NCBI GenBank assembly: GCA_003833135.1
Contig: QZLH01000084.1
Coordinates: 90,629 to 128,559 of the forward strand
Reading direction: 5' to 3'
Origin: Oehlia diaphana
Taxonomy: Eukaryota > Glomeromycota > Glomeromycetes > Glomerales > Glomeraceae
Length of the DNA stretch: 37,931 nucleotides
The notes beneath the pieces are model-generated. The model was not told where the DNA came from, searched no databases, and saw only the letters and a program-made list of their open reading frames with translations. The number at the start of each line of letters is the position of its first letter. The first letter of the stretch is position 1. A program made the translations under genes and the position numbers. Below are positions 9,923 through 20,739 of this stretch, piece by piece.

Positions 9923-10714
9923 TGTGGTGCGCTGTTAACTATGTAAATCAAAACTATATCAAGTTATATAATAAAAATTATTAATTAAGGATTTTTTATA
10001 ATAATAACAATGAGTAAAAATTTTAATGTTATAATGATGAATTTAACAATGCAAAATATATATAAAATATTTTTAATTTAGCAAAGCATAAGAATTGATG
10101 CGATATCAGGCCCAAATAGCTGAGGCTGTATTTTCTGAAGTAACTCATTTCTTGTTTTCGCACTTCCTTTAACTTGCCAAATTTTCTTTTGAAATTTTAT
10201 CTGACGACAAACAGAGTTTTAACTGTTTCGTTCCTTTAATTGAAAACGATGTTTATATGATTTGTAAGTACACATTGTATTATATTTCAAATCCAATTAG
10301 ATGTATGGATTTATCTATTCTGTACTTTGCTAATAAAGTCATGTTCTAAATCTTAATATGCTTTTTTCCTCAAAGCTACGAGGCCATTTTGTGTGTTAAT
10401 AATAAAATACCTAAAAAAAATCAGACCTCAAGAATGAAAAATTATTAAAAATTCCAATTGAAAAATAATTTGCCAGTAAATGTAAAAAATAGCTTCGTAA
10501 TTTTGTAAAGATAGTTTGAAGAAGCTAATACATGTGAAAATATTTGAGAAAGAAGAAATTGTTCGACCTGTGCATCTAAAAAAAAATGTGCTGTTTTTTA
10601 TAGTAATTTATTATTAAAATTCGTCTATCAAATTTAGACTCTAAAATATTGACTATATAAAAATCTTAGGCGACTTGATATAGTTTTGATTTACATAGTT
10701 AACAGCGCACCCCA
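9923..10714. mobile_element. MULE-like non-autonomous element, 792 bp, 9-bp TSD
   Basis: The terminal repeats TGTGGTGCGCTGTTAACTAT and TGGGGTGCGCTGTTAACTAT (the latter on the minus strand) extend for about 42 bases with one mismatch. They are flanked by a perfect 9-bp duplication ATACGACGT at 9914-9922 and 10715-10723. A 9-bp duplication fits Mutator-like elements. There is no coding frame of note. It is nested in the intron-array element. Confidence 0.8.
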
Positions 10715-10755
10715 ATACGACGTGTACTGTACGTCGAAACAGTAAATTTCGAACG

Positions 10756-11492
10756 GTAAGTTTCGCGTTGCAAAACTTATTTTTTTCTATTTTTTTTTTA
10801 TAAGAAACATTATTCGTTTCTCTTCTGTAGGGAACTTCGAAATGGTGAATTCCGAATGGTTAGTTTTCGCGTTACGAAACTTTTTTATTTATTTTTTTTT
10901 ATAAAAAAATGTTATTCGTTTCTCTCTCTTTGTAGATCCATTAAAATGGCAAGTTTCGAAATTTCGAAATGGTAAGCTTCGCACGCTTTGAATTTTTTTT
11001 TTTTTAATTATTTTTTTAAGAAACGCTCTAACGTTTCTTCTTTTTTTTGTAGGTTTCGTTGTTTAGTTTCGGTAAGTTCGTTTGCGAAATTTTATACTTT
11101 GGTTTTTTATTAATGGAAAAGTTTTTCACATTTCGTTTATTATTTTTTTTTGTAAGTATCGATTATAAGCGTTGAAACGGGTAATTACGAAACTTGCTTT
11201 TTTTTTGTTTTTTAAATGAAGCGTTTACTTACGTTTCTTCTGATTTATAATTTTTTTGTAGGTCCCAGAGGGTATCGATCAGGGGGCACTTGAAATTAGA
11301 AACGGTAAGTTTCTTTGCGAAATTTACCGTTTCTTTTTGTTTTATTTTTAATGTAAACGTTTATTAACGTTTTATTCTTCTATTTTGAATGTGATTTTAG
11401 GGTTCGGATACTAGAGATGAGTAAGTTTCATTGCGAAACTTACGTTTTTTATTTAAAACGTTATTTAACGTTTTTTTATTTTTTTTTTGTAG
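10756..11492 (+). repeat. Array of seven intron-like units (left copy)
   Basis: Seven units run 10756-10830, 10859-10935, 10972-11052, 11072-11156, 11181-11261, 11305-11400 and 11421-11492. Each starts GTAAG or a close variant (GTTAG, GTAAT) and ends in a T tract plus TAG or AAG. Lengths are 72-96 bp, close to the real introns of this window (66-84 bp). The segments between them are only 19-43 bp. Many units carry a 5' hairpin (GTAAGTTTCATTGCGAAACT type) that buries the donor, and a 3' AACGTTA/TAACGTT pair. The spliced segments give no long frame. The array may be a tandem repeat with intron-like ends rather than working introns. Confidence 0.6.
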
Positions 11493-11849
11493 ACTTCGGA
11501 CGGAATATTGAAGATGAAAAACTAATTTTTTTTTAAATTTATTAGGAATTGTTTACTTTCCCTTAGTTTGTATTGATTCTGGAGTTTAAGAATGGAAAAA
11601 CATTTTCAGAGTAAATAGTATAATAGATTTAAATAATGTATTTAATAATTATTGTTGAATAAAACAACTAATTAATCTAACGATCATATTTAACAAATGA
11701 ATAATTTTAACGTTAACGATTTTTAACTATAACAGATAAGATAATTATCGTAACGATATTGATAATTATTGATTTAACCACATCGGATGTGCCCCAAATT
11801 GTAAATTATCGGCCCAGGACCCCGAAATATACATAAAAAGGTCAGATCC

Positions 11850-12546
11850 GTGTTCTGTCAACTAATTAAATCATGGTATCATAAAAAAATTTACTGTTGA
11901 AGATTTTTCACGTGTTGATTCCATTATATTTTCCTAATGCAATTTTATAAATACAATAATACCGTAACTAAAGTAATAATAAATCACTATTTTATTTATT
12001 GCCTATGATACAATTAAAAAGGTTTGACGCAATAACTTCCCCTGCCATGGATAATTAATTGATCCTTGATTGTATAATTATGGTCATTTTTAGACTCTTT
12101 TGGGCTGTTTTCCAAGCTTGATACTTTCGTTTATATGATTTGTAAATACTCATGCTAAATTTAGATGTCTAGCCTTAATTCTAACTCGTTTGCGACCAAA
12201 AACATTTTAAAGTTCATTTTAATTCCAGAATAACAGAATTACGTAGCTAAATTTGAAATATTTACCAATTAATGAAAAAATAACCTTCTTTTTACTCAAT
12301 ATCAGTATAAGAGAGGTTTTGCAGAGCATTAATTTGAAAGTTTAATAATAATAAACATAACTTTGTCAGAAGTATGTATGAGAATGGATATTTTTTAAAA
12401 AAAAAGTAACAAGAAAGTCCACTCTAGACATCTAAAAATTTTCGAACTATTCTTTTATTATTGTTGCCTATATAAAAAAGACTCTCTATTAAGTATCTGT
12501 TACGATTTAAAAAAATCTCTGATTAATAGATTAGTTGACAGAACAC
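11850..12546. mobile_element. Second member of the MULE-like family, 697 bp
   Basis: The ends are GTGTTCTGTCAACTAAT and its reverse complement (17 bases). The TIR resembles that of 9923-10714 (CTGT(T/C)AACTA..AAATCA). The interiors share TTTATATGATTTGTAA near 10253 and 12131, so the two are probably diverged relatives. No target duplication is visible. Sequence absent from the right copy of the host element begins near 11790, so the real insertion may be larger. Confidence 0.55.
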
Positions 12547-12613
12547 CCAACGTGACATGTTCATCGATATATATCCCCTTAAAAAATTTCCCGATAAATA
12601 TTAATATGCTCTT

Positions 12614-14111
12614 TAACAAATTTAGGGCGGAAATCATTTTAAATCCACAAAATATATTTATATAATTCCCAGAACAAGTGTGCGGTTATTTCTTTTTGTT
12701 TATTGAAAATGTACAGTATGTAGAAAATAATGGTTTGGTGCGACAATAAGTATTCACGATTCAAATACTATCCTATTTACATTTCTCACTAATTTAGTAA
12801 ACTTTATTTATATACTGATAATAAAAAATGATTGGTAAAAATTGAAATTTTGTTAAAATATTTATTTGATAGAATTATTATAGCGTATTAAAAGATGAAT
12901 CTAGGATCTAGAATATAGGGTTAAAATAAGATTTTGGTTATTTGTTTCTTTAGTAATAGTCGATATAAAGTTATTGATGCGGCGCGCGGATTTTGATTTC
13001 TATAATAAAAATTTTAAACCAATAAAAATTTGAGAATTGAGATAGCGTCAAAACCTTTATCCATTAAAAAAAATTGTATATTTAAGTTAGTTCATTTTGA
13101 TTCGAGCAATTTAATAAATATAATATGGGTTTGGGTTGGGAATCATTTTTGAAATATATATGAATTAAAGAGATTATTGTCTCACTTTTAAAAAACGAAT
13201 TTATAAAGTAAACATGCATCTTGACATGTACAATTATTATATTAGAAATTAAATGATCATTTGGGTTTCCGTTTTTTACTGCGTCCTAATAGAATATCGT
13301 TAATATAAGATTTAAAAACGCGTCGTATACTTTCTTTAACTATATATAAATTCTTTCTTTTTTTGAATCATATTCTAGTTTATTTCTTACTATAGTAGTT
13401 AGAGCGTTAATGCTTGAAAAGACGTTTTTCTTTTAATTACGTGTTTAGCAACGCAGCATGTAAATTAAAAAATTTTAGTTGAATACATTCATGTGATTAA
13501 AAATTCATGTGATTTAAATATGAAGCATTTTTATTGGTTATCATAATTTCGGAAAATCATGGTTGCTGTCTTTCAAGAAAGCAAATTTCTTATCGTATTT
13601 TATTTGCTTTTACACATACATACAAACGAAAAATATTACGAAAATAAACACAATTGAGTTTACTTATCTAGCTACTAGTTAAAATACTAAGCTGATTCGT
13701 ATATACAATGTTAATTTTTCAGTATATTTGTTTTCGATAAATTAATAAATTTAAACTCATTTATTCAAAAGTTCTTTAATCTGAATTTTATATGCTTCCC
13801 CATTTTAGTTAAAAAAAGAATAAATTAAAGTTATCAAATTAAAATCTGTAATTACGTTTTCTTAAATTTATGGTTGCAGAATTTACAGTTGTATTCGAGA
13901 TCAATTCTACTATATAATTGTGATGCTGAGATTTAAAGGATTTTTGAGCAACGGAAATAATCTATAGAAATATAAAGTATTTTTTTGTTTTCTACTAGTT
14001 TGTTGAGCTTATTATGGTTGCGAGTTTGTAACAATGATGATGACCAATTTGAATTCTTTTATTTCCAATTATTTTTTTACTCTAATTACTTCCATTTAGT
14101 TACTACTGTAT
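12614..14111. other. AT-rich spacer without genes
   Basis: No gene, RNA or clear repeat was seen. A small GC-rich spot (GCGGCGCGCGG) lies at about 12980. Confidence 0.4.
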
Positions 14112-14341
14112 CCCTATAAAAAATATTGTCCAAACACTGTTCGGTTTTTTGTTCGGAAAATTGATCACATTCCGAACGTTTACTTGACATTTATTGGACA
14201 TCCATCATATATTGTACGTGTTAAAAATTCTCAATTTCCGCATCTTGTATTAAATTGTAACAAATATTGTATAATAGCGTGTGAGTGTCCGGAAAATTGA
14301 CCCCATTCCGAATATTAATCGGACAAACATTTTTTATAGGG
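14112..14341. mobile_element. CCCTATAAAA-type MITE, 230 bp
   Basis: It starts CCCTATAAAAAATATTGTCC and ends with a near reverse complement (GGACAAACATTTTTTATAGG followed by G). It is flanked by TAT on both sides (14109-14111 and 14342-14344). The interior repeats CGGAAAATTGA(T/C)C twice and carries CATTCCGAA words. It is longer than the 88-100 bp members but has the same ends and the same 3-bp duplication size. Confidence 0.65.
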
Positions 14342-16546
14342 TATATTGGCTTTGGTCATAAGTTTCTTTCTTTTCAGAATTGCTTTCCATATAATTAAAG
14401 ATGGTCAACGGTCCTAAAGATCATGTGCCTGGTAGTAGTAAATTCCTAAAAAAAAAAATCAAGTTTAAATAAAAAAATACGTATATAAATTGTAAGAGGA
14501 CTGACGGATACTAAGACTAATAGTGCCTTCAAATTTTGCAAATAACAAAACAATTAACATCAGCTTTTAAAATATTATTAGATAACATTATTGTTATCAA
14601 TCAAACTGACGGTTCAACAGCTAAAGAGAATCGAATCAGCAGAACCGCAAACCAGCTTCCAAACTGTACTCATAAAGTCAGAATATTCATATCTCAGGTT
14701 TAAATAAAAAATTGACTATACTGTATATTGAGAGGTTTACTTTTTAGATTATACTATAAAAGACTTTTCGAGCATTTCCGTTATGCCTTCATACTTTTTT
14801 AAAATTTCGCATGATTGGCAAATCTAAGCAAATCTAATAATTTCCATGGTTAAATTCCGAGAATATGTTACAGAAGAATAAAAAAATTTCGTTGTTGATT
14901 ATGATACTTGATAATAGATAGATAATAATAACAAAAATAAGCACGTATTTAAAATATTATAAGATATATGCACTATGTATGTATATAGTTGGTCACATTT
15001 TGCAACATTTTTCAAGTTGATGCAGTTTGACTTGATTTTTTAGCCTCGAGTCGGACCGAGACGGACCGATAGTCTGTATAATCATCAATCAAATTAATTT
15101 TAAAACATATGAAGTTACTGTTGAATAAGAAGAATTCGTACAATTGGTATAATACATATTTAGATGATACAATATTTTCACATATAACACATAATTAAAA
15201 TCAAAAATATCCCGTGATTAATGTGTTATTTTTAACTTTCTATCAATAATGGACAGCGTGTAAGTTCTACATTGAAATTGTACTACTAGCTTAATTTCGG
15301 ATGTCATGTGATTTGCGCAATTGAAACTTCGATTAATTTAATTTTTCCAAAATTATTAGTACGAACATTCTAATCTTTAATACATAAATATTACGAACCC
15401 TCATAATGAAATTAAAGCTATCTTTATGTTTACAATAACGATTCGTAATACAAAGTCCCCTTATTTTTTTTTACAATAGTTAAGTCAATGAATGATGGAT
15501 TTGGATGATAAACATTCAAGATACAAAGATCGACAGCAGCAGGGAGTAATAAAGTAACCCACAATGATCATTGCTGTCTTACCTAAAGATAAATATTTAT
15601 GATTTTACTGGATATACTTTATAAAAAAGGGTTGTCTTTATTGTAAAATGAAATTAATGAAATGCATTTTTTAACGACATTTTTAAATTTCACGTTTCAC
15701 TAATACGGGTCTAATACAGCTTAAAATATTATTTGTTACGCAATTGATCTATAAAATCTCTTTAATATATTGCCTTTTTGAAAATTTTAAAAAATTTTAT
15801 CATTTTATATAGTAAATGCGATTTGTAGTGCAAAGATTTATAAATGATCGACATCAAATGAAAATTCGCTTCAATGAGATAAACGACTAATATCAATCAT
15901 ATCAGACGTTTTTAGGAATGGATTTAATGGATTTTCGAAATAGATTGTTTATTCATTTTTATCTTCGTCGCCTAAAATCGATGTTCTAAATTTAGAACCT
16001 TTTTTTCGTAGATACTAGATAAAGTATATCGTTGAACATTTATGTAGGTAATGTGGAATTCTATTCTATCGCTACGTCTTAGTGAACTTGATAGGTGGGG
16101 AGATTTATAATAAATAAATTAAATAAAAGCTAATTATTAATATACGGTATTTTACAATTTAGAATTTCTGACTAACCTTATTTCTTTGATGCCAATGAAG
16201 CCACTAGATTACAGCACATGTTACATAATAGCTGATCATGCAGGCAAATCATTTGTCCAAATATATACGGATGATCAAAAATAAAATTTAGAATTATAGA
16301 TTAATAAAAGATTTCTTTGCATCGTTTACTTTTTTATTAGATTTAAGGTTTAGTGCTAAAACCAAAATAGCTGTATTCAGAACATAAGATTTGCTCGAAA
16401 ACAAACAATAAACTAAATTGTTTATCATTGAAATATAATTTTTTTTTATATAATGTTCTTTCATTTTTCCTCCTTTTTTTATCATTATTTCGGCCAATTT
16501 TCTGAAAAAAATATTTTACGCACAGTAGCTACCAATTGTAAACAGA
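14342..16546. other. AT-rich spacer, no genes seen
   Basis: A decayed ACTCCGT-type repeat may lie at about 14770-14885 (TAATTTCCATGGTTAAATTC parallels 18070-18092). The short direct repeat CGGACCGA occurs twice near 15053. Nothing else could be supported. Confidence 0.35.
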
Positions 16547-17846
16547 ATGCCATTATTTAATAATGAAGTAAGTTATTACTTTTTTTAATTTTAAAATAAT
16601 GAATGTTTTTTTAAATTTTTTTTCCTTTATAGGAGAATAAGCGTATCAGGTACTATATGAAGATGTGGGGACATCTTGATAATTGTTTTATAATGATTAG
16701 TAAAGAAATGCCACAATTTACACCAATACAAATTTCTAATCAGTAAGTTTATTTTATTGTTATAAATCTGAGTTAAAAACTTTGCTTTTATAAATAAATT
16801 AATTATTAATAATTAACCTAGCTGGAAAAAATTTTTCGATCCACAATGTAAGTATACCTTATAATATTTTTATTTTGCACATGTACAATTTTTATGAAAA
16901 AGATTTTAATATATCTGTCTATTGATTAGTATACCATGGTAAAAAACCTCACGTTCATCAAGTGGGTGATAGAACCTTCTTCAGAAATAAATTTACAAGT
17001 TTATTGAACTCGATAAGGAAAAATTCAGGGAAAGTTATACCAGAAAAGAAACAAGAAAAGAAAATTGAACAAGAGGTTAAAGCCAAGAATTGCGAGAAAG
17101 TTCATAATGTGGATGATAAACCCTGCTTCAGAAATAAATTCACAAATTTCTTGAACTCGATAAGAAAGTATTCAGGGAAAACTATGCAAGAAAAGGAGCA
17201 AGAAAAGAAAATTGAACAAGAGGTTAAAGCCAAGAATTGCGAGAAAGTTCATCGAGTGGATGATAAATCCTTCTTTAGAAATAAATTCATAAATTTATTG
17301 AACTCGTTAAGAAAATATTCAGGGAAAGTTATGCAAGAAAAGAAACAAGAAAAGAAAATTGAACAAGAGGTTAGGGTCGAGAACTGCGGGAAAGTTCATC
17401 AAATGGGTGATAAAACCTGCTTCAGAAATAAATTCACAACTTTATTGGACCCAATACTAAGAAAATATTCAGGGAAAGTTGTGCAAGAAAAGGAACAAGA
17501 AAAGAAAATTGAACAAGGAGTTAGAGCCGAGAACTGCGAAAAAGTTCATCATGTGGGTAATAGAACCTGCTTATTCACAAATCTATTGAACTCGATAAGA
17601 AAATACTCAGGGAAAGTTACGCAAGAAAAGAAACAAGAAAAGAAAATTGAACAAAGGAATTTACAGTACTTGTCTTCCTTTACGCACCTTTTGCGTCATT
17701 TATTCAAGAAAATTTGTATGGATATTAAAATATTGTGTATATTTTGTATTCATTTTCCTGGTGAAAAAATACTAAGTGTTTATTTATGTGTTTATTCATG
17801 TATATTTGCCTTTATTAATAAAAAAAAAATCAATATTAGTTTATAA
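16547..17846 (+). CDS. Myb/SANT-like HTH gene with a five-fold repeat tail, copy B
   Basis: Exons 16547-16567, 16633-16742, 16822-16847 and 16930-17846 give 357 residues with consistent phases. They are aligned to copy C. Residues 8-52 form the helix-turn-helix: KRIRYYMKMWGHLD, MPQFTP, QISNHWKKFFDPQ. Exon 4 then runs through five tandem units of about 49 residues (FRNKFTNLLNSIRKYSGK, QEKKQEKKIEQE, NCEKVH). They are basic and acidic in alternation and probably helical or coiled-coil. The last unit has lost FRNK and is truncated, and the final ~60 residues are hydrophobic and unlike the repeats. Each unit resembles the single exon-4 segment of copies A and C (FWNLKRKSTGKYKIEEKKQE), so the tail arose by internal expansion. 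The role is probably DNA binding; targets are unknown. Confidence 0.7.
16950..17660 (+). repeat. Tandem 147-bp coding repeat in gene B
   Basis: The marker GTTCAT recurs at 16953, 17100, 17247, 17394 and 17544, giving periods of 147, 147, 147 and 150 bases. All are multiples of three, so the frame is kept. The fourth unit has one extra codon and the fifth lacks four (FRNK). Confidence 0.9.
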
Positions 17847-17985
17847 AGTCATATGATATTTAGTGTTTTCTGATTAAAAATAGCCTATCAGTCTATCAGA
17901 TGACAAATTATTTCAAAATATGTATGCTGCATCTTTTTGACAAAATTTATGTGATATATATATAATAGGCGATAAGTGTGATAAT

Positions 17986-18125
17986 CCCTATTTTGTCCGT
18001 TATTATGTAAAAACTCCGTGAATATGATACATTTACGGAAAATAACTAAAAATCTAAGCAACTAGGATAATTTCCATGTTTAGACGTTATAAATTCCGCG
18101 AAATACAGAATAAATTTTTATAGGG
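17986..18125. mobile_element. Possible MITE with ACTCCGT core
   Basis: It begins CCCTATTTTGTCCG and ends AAATTTTTATAGGG, so the ends resemble the CCCTATAAAA family. The core GTAAAAACTCCGTGAATATG matches the repeat at 5018-5160. No clean target duplication was seen. Confidence 0.4.
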
Positions 18126-18178
18126 TGGCTTTATAGCCTTTACTGCAACTCTCTTACTAGAAATGTTGATATTAAAGT

Positions 18179-18249
18179 ACAAGCTGGCCGGAATTAACGA
18201 TAACGCTATCACGTGCAAGTACATAACTCCTAAACTCAGGCCAGTTTGT
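18179..18249 (-). mobile_element. ACAAACTGGC palindromic element, 71 bp
   Basis: The ends are ACAAGCTGGC and GCCAGTTTGT. The core contains TATCACGTGCAAG and ATAACTCCTAAACT. The same element lies inverted at 19557-19627, and a diverged one lies at 19726-19810. Confidence 0.5.
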
Positions 18250-18451
18250 ACGTTAAAATTGTACACTCCCACTGTGTGTTAAGGATGCCCGAAATGTTAA
18301 AGAAAAAAAAGTAAAGAAGCATTAGAAAATATTTCTATCCAAAAAGACTTATCAAAATAATCCATATGTACAAACTTTCTAAAAAAGCAAAAACATGAAA
18401 CATAAGTAAAAAACTAAAATACCACTGAAAACTAACAGAATTTCATGCATG

Positions 18452-18551
18452 ACCTATAAAAAATTTTTCAGAAAAATGATCACATGTCTGAGTTTCTTCG
18501 GAATAAAAACTAGAAAAATGATCATTTATCGGAATTTTTTTCAGAATAGGG
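18452..18551. mobile_element. CCCTATAAAA-type MITE, about 100 bp
   Basis: CCTATAAAAAATTTTTCAG, then CTGAGTTTCTTCGGAATAAA, AAAAATGATCATTTATCGGA and AATAGGG match the members at 3157-3244 and 30331-30423. The terminal bases are damaged and the 3-bp duplication is not intact. Confidence 0.5.
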
Positions 18552-19556
18552 ATTCAAAGAACTGAAGGACCAGCTACCTAATGAGTACAGTTATTAAAAG
18601 AAATAATTTAAAAGAAACCCCATTAAAAACTTCAGTTAAAAATTTAACCAAATTAGAAAATTAGTCAAAGAGGAAAATGGCAAACCGGCTTCTTGACTAG
18701 GAAAAGAATATTCTATCTGCATTCAAAGATTTGAAAATGCTGTAAAAAACGAAGTATGAGAGAGGCCTAAAAATCATTTCAAATTATTTGCTTAAAGCAC
18801 CATAGTAGGGATGCAATAGTCCGACGAATGAAACAACATTTTCAGTGCCATAAGTTAATTCCAACATCTGATAAGAAATTTATAACAAATCAAAAGAAAT
18901 CTGATTTGACGGATGTCATAGTAATGTTTAAATTCTGCTAAGGTAATAGGGATGGGACGACTCTATCGGTTCAAAACTGGTTCGGAACGGGTTCAGAACC
19001 AAACTGATTCTGATATTCATAATTCTGGACAGAATTATATTATATGCACAATAATTTCCTTCTTTGGAAATTCGTGGAACCGTTATTTCCATTTGAGCTG
19101 GCTCGTAAGTTTTCACAACAAGAATTAATTTACATTGCCATGTAATTATTAGCATATAAAGAGAATTTAAAAGTGAATGGTGAAAATTATTCTAAATTGA
19201 AAACAATATATTACAGATAAGCAAAAATGGGTGTGCTCTTATCCGTACTTTTTGACAAATTCAAATATATTTATTAAAACGTGATAATTAATACAGCCGT
19301 TATATTATTATCATTATTAGTAAAGATAACGTGTATTAATGGTAATCCAATCTAAACTTTATTACAAACGAAATATTGACAAAGTCATAAGTAATGAAGA
19401 GTATGAATCTTGATAATTAAGCTCAAGGATTTATTAAACGAGGTCAGTAAGATACTTAATATATTATTATTAGAGTAGGAACCTATATTCAGTTTCCTTT
19501 GATTCGAATTAATAAATGAAGGAACCTGATATCGTACCATTCTACAATTTTAACGT

Positions 19557-19627
19557 ACAAACTGGCCCGAGTTTAGGAGATATGCACTTGCACGTGATAG
19601 CATTAACGTTAATTCTAGCCAGTTTGT
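19557..19627 (+). mobile_element. ACAAACTGGC palindromic element, inverted copy
   Basis: Perfect 10-base terminal repeats, ACAAACTGGC and GCCAGTTTGT, enclose GGAGATATGCACTTGCACGT and a TAACGTTAA palindrome. It is the reverse orientation of 18179-18249 and has the same length of 71 bases. Confidence 0.5.
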
Positions 19628-19725
19628 ATGTCAATATCGTGCACCCTCACTGTACTGTACATTAAGGAACCCCTTCCGAAATTAAACAGAGCATCCTTAA
19701 CTTACGCATCATGTGTACGATATCA

Positions 19726-19810
19726 ACGTACGCACCGGCTGGAGTTAAGTTTAACGCTATCACGTGCAAGTGCATAACTCCTAAACTCTGGTAGGATGTA
19801 CGTACGCACG
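19726..19810 (-). repeat. Diverged copy of the palindromic element
   Basis: AACGCTATCACGTGCAAGTG and CATAACTCCTAAACTC match 18179-18249 in direct orientation. Here the outer sequences are ACGTACGCACCGG and ACGTACGCACGG. With 19557-19627 it forms an inverted pair about 100 bases apart. Confidence 0.45.
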
Positions 19811-20045
19811 GTGCTCAATTAAACAACCCCGAAAATAAGCAACCGTGGCCCGCATTATGGCGATTTTGACCAGAATTATAACTACTTTGGCCAAAATTAA
19901 GTTCAAAAATGGTTGTTTAATTTCGGAATGGTACGGAACTGGATATAAATAAATCTGAAGATCAAAGGTTCAGTTCCTTCGTTCATGAATAATCTGGAGA
20001 AAATGAAGAAAACTGGGATATATTTATTGCTCCAAATAATCTGAG

Positions 20046-20200
20046 TTAACCCGGGTTTTGACCTGACTCGACTTTTAAATCAGGTCGATATTTGTAATTT
20101 TGAGTGACTCGTAACCCGTATAACCCGCATGCGATGGGTCAGGTCATATATTTCCTTGACCCAGGTTTAACCCAGATCAACCCGAATAATCATTTGATTA
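20046..20200. repeat. GGGTCA/TGACCC-rich segment, left part
   Basis: Words such as ACCCGGGTT, GACCTGACTCGAC, GGGTCAGGTC and TTGACCCAGG recur in both orientations. A similar segment lies at 21015-21175, and the retrocopy sits between the two. The two may be halves of one interrupted element, but no exact TIR could be drawn. Confidence 0.3.
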
Positions 20201-20240
20201 TCCAATCTTTTTTTTGCACCTTTATTAAGTTAAAACGAAA

Positions 20241-20725
20241 CAAGGCGGAAAGTGAAGATAGTGATGAAGAGGAATGGAAATATATACCAAAAAAAGAAAA
20301 AGGCAAAAAGCCAGGTAGTATTGGTAGAGGTAGAGGCGGTAGACGTAGACATGTAAAGAAATAGTTTCATTGGAGTTGTGCAGTAATTAAAGGTGTTCGT
20401 GACCCAGTAAATAGTTTTTGTATAAATTTATACCAAACGGACTCATTGGCTCGAAATTAGCTCAAATTTATGCAAAAAATAATCCAAATTTAAGCCAATC
20501 TAGAGCCAATTACATATGGATGAGCCCATTTGGTACAAATTTATACAAAAACTATTTACTGGGTGAGGGGACCGCGCGGTAGGCTGAAGCGCTCAGTATA
20601 GAGAGATTGGTGGTGCTTGACGCCATTCAATTTCAATGTATTTCTATGTATTTAAGCTGTAATTTATTCTCTTTTACATTTATTGAATTAAGAAATGTAC
20701 GCTTGTTGTAATAAAAAATAAAAAA
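20241..20725 (+). pseudogene. 5'-truncated retrocopy of a gene 3' end, with poly(A) tail
   Basis: The segment is flanked by a 14-base duplication AAGTTAAAACGAAA (20227-20240 and 20726-20739, the first bases merging with the A tail). It ends in an A-rich tail, ATAAAAAATAAAAAAA. It therefore looks like LINE-type retroposition of a polyadenylated mRNA. The first ~120 bases are the end of a reading frame: an acidic stretch (ESEDSDEEEW), a Lys-rich stretch (IPKKEKGKKP), and an RGRGGRRRHVKK tail ending in TAG at 20362-20364. The parent gene is not recognised; acidic plus Arg/Gly tails are common in nuclear or RNA-binding proteins. A 161-bp MITE sits in the former 3' UTR. No promoter comes with it, so it is probably not functional. 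Confidence 0.65.
20403..20563. mobile_element. MITE with 43-base TIRs, 161 bp, 3-bp TSD
   Basis: CCCAGTAAATAGTTTTTGTA at the left has its reverse complement at the right end. The pairing extends about 43 bases, with mismatches at the inner end. TGA flanks both sides (20400-20402 and 20564-20566). It is nested in the retrocopy 3' UTR. It shares CCC..GGG ends and a 3-bp duplication with the CCCTATAAAA family but not the inner sequence. Confidence 0.75.
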
Positions 20726-20739
20726 AAGTTAAAACGAAA

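Larger units (their letters stand above)
9748..12613 (+). mobile_element. TIR element carrying an intron-like array, left copy
   Basis: The element begins TA-CAGTCAAACC, a pogo/mariner-like end. Its interior matches 36036-37325 in inverted orientation, over the array (10756-11492), the AACGATATTTATA-type spacer and the end CCCCTTAAAAAATTTCCCGA near 12575-12593. Two later insertions, 9923-10714 and a second one around 11850-12546, interrupt it. Without them it would be about 1.3-1.4 kb, close to the right copy. No transposase frame is present. The right boundary near 12613 is approximate because this end has diverged. The first ~100 bases lie in the opposite relative orientation to those of the right copy. 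Confidence 0.5.
17847..20045. other. Repeat-rich spacer
   Basis: No gene is seen. It contains small palindromic elements listed separately (17986, 18179, 18452, 19557, 19726) and stretches with repeated GGTTC/GAACC words near 18960-19005. Confidence 0.35.

Noticed and set aside
10756..11492. CRISPR-like array or a normal multi-exon gene
   Set aside because: Units vary in length and sequence, the host is a eukaryote, and the joined in-between segments give no open frame longer than a few tens of codons.
20104..20364. An 86-residue frame as a whole gene
   Set aside because: Its first half is GGGTCA-type repeat and its second half is the retrocopy; the join at the target duplication is accidental.
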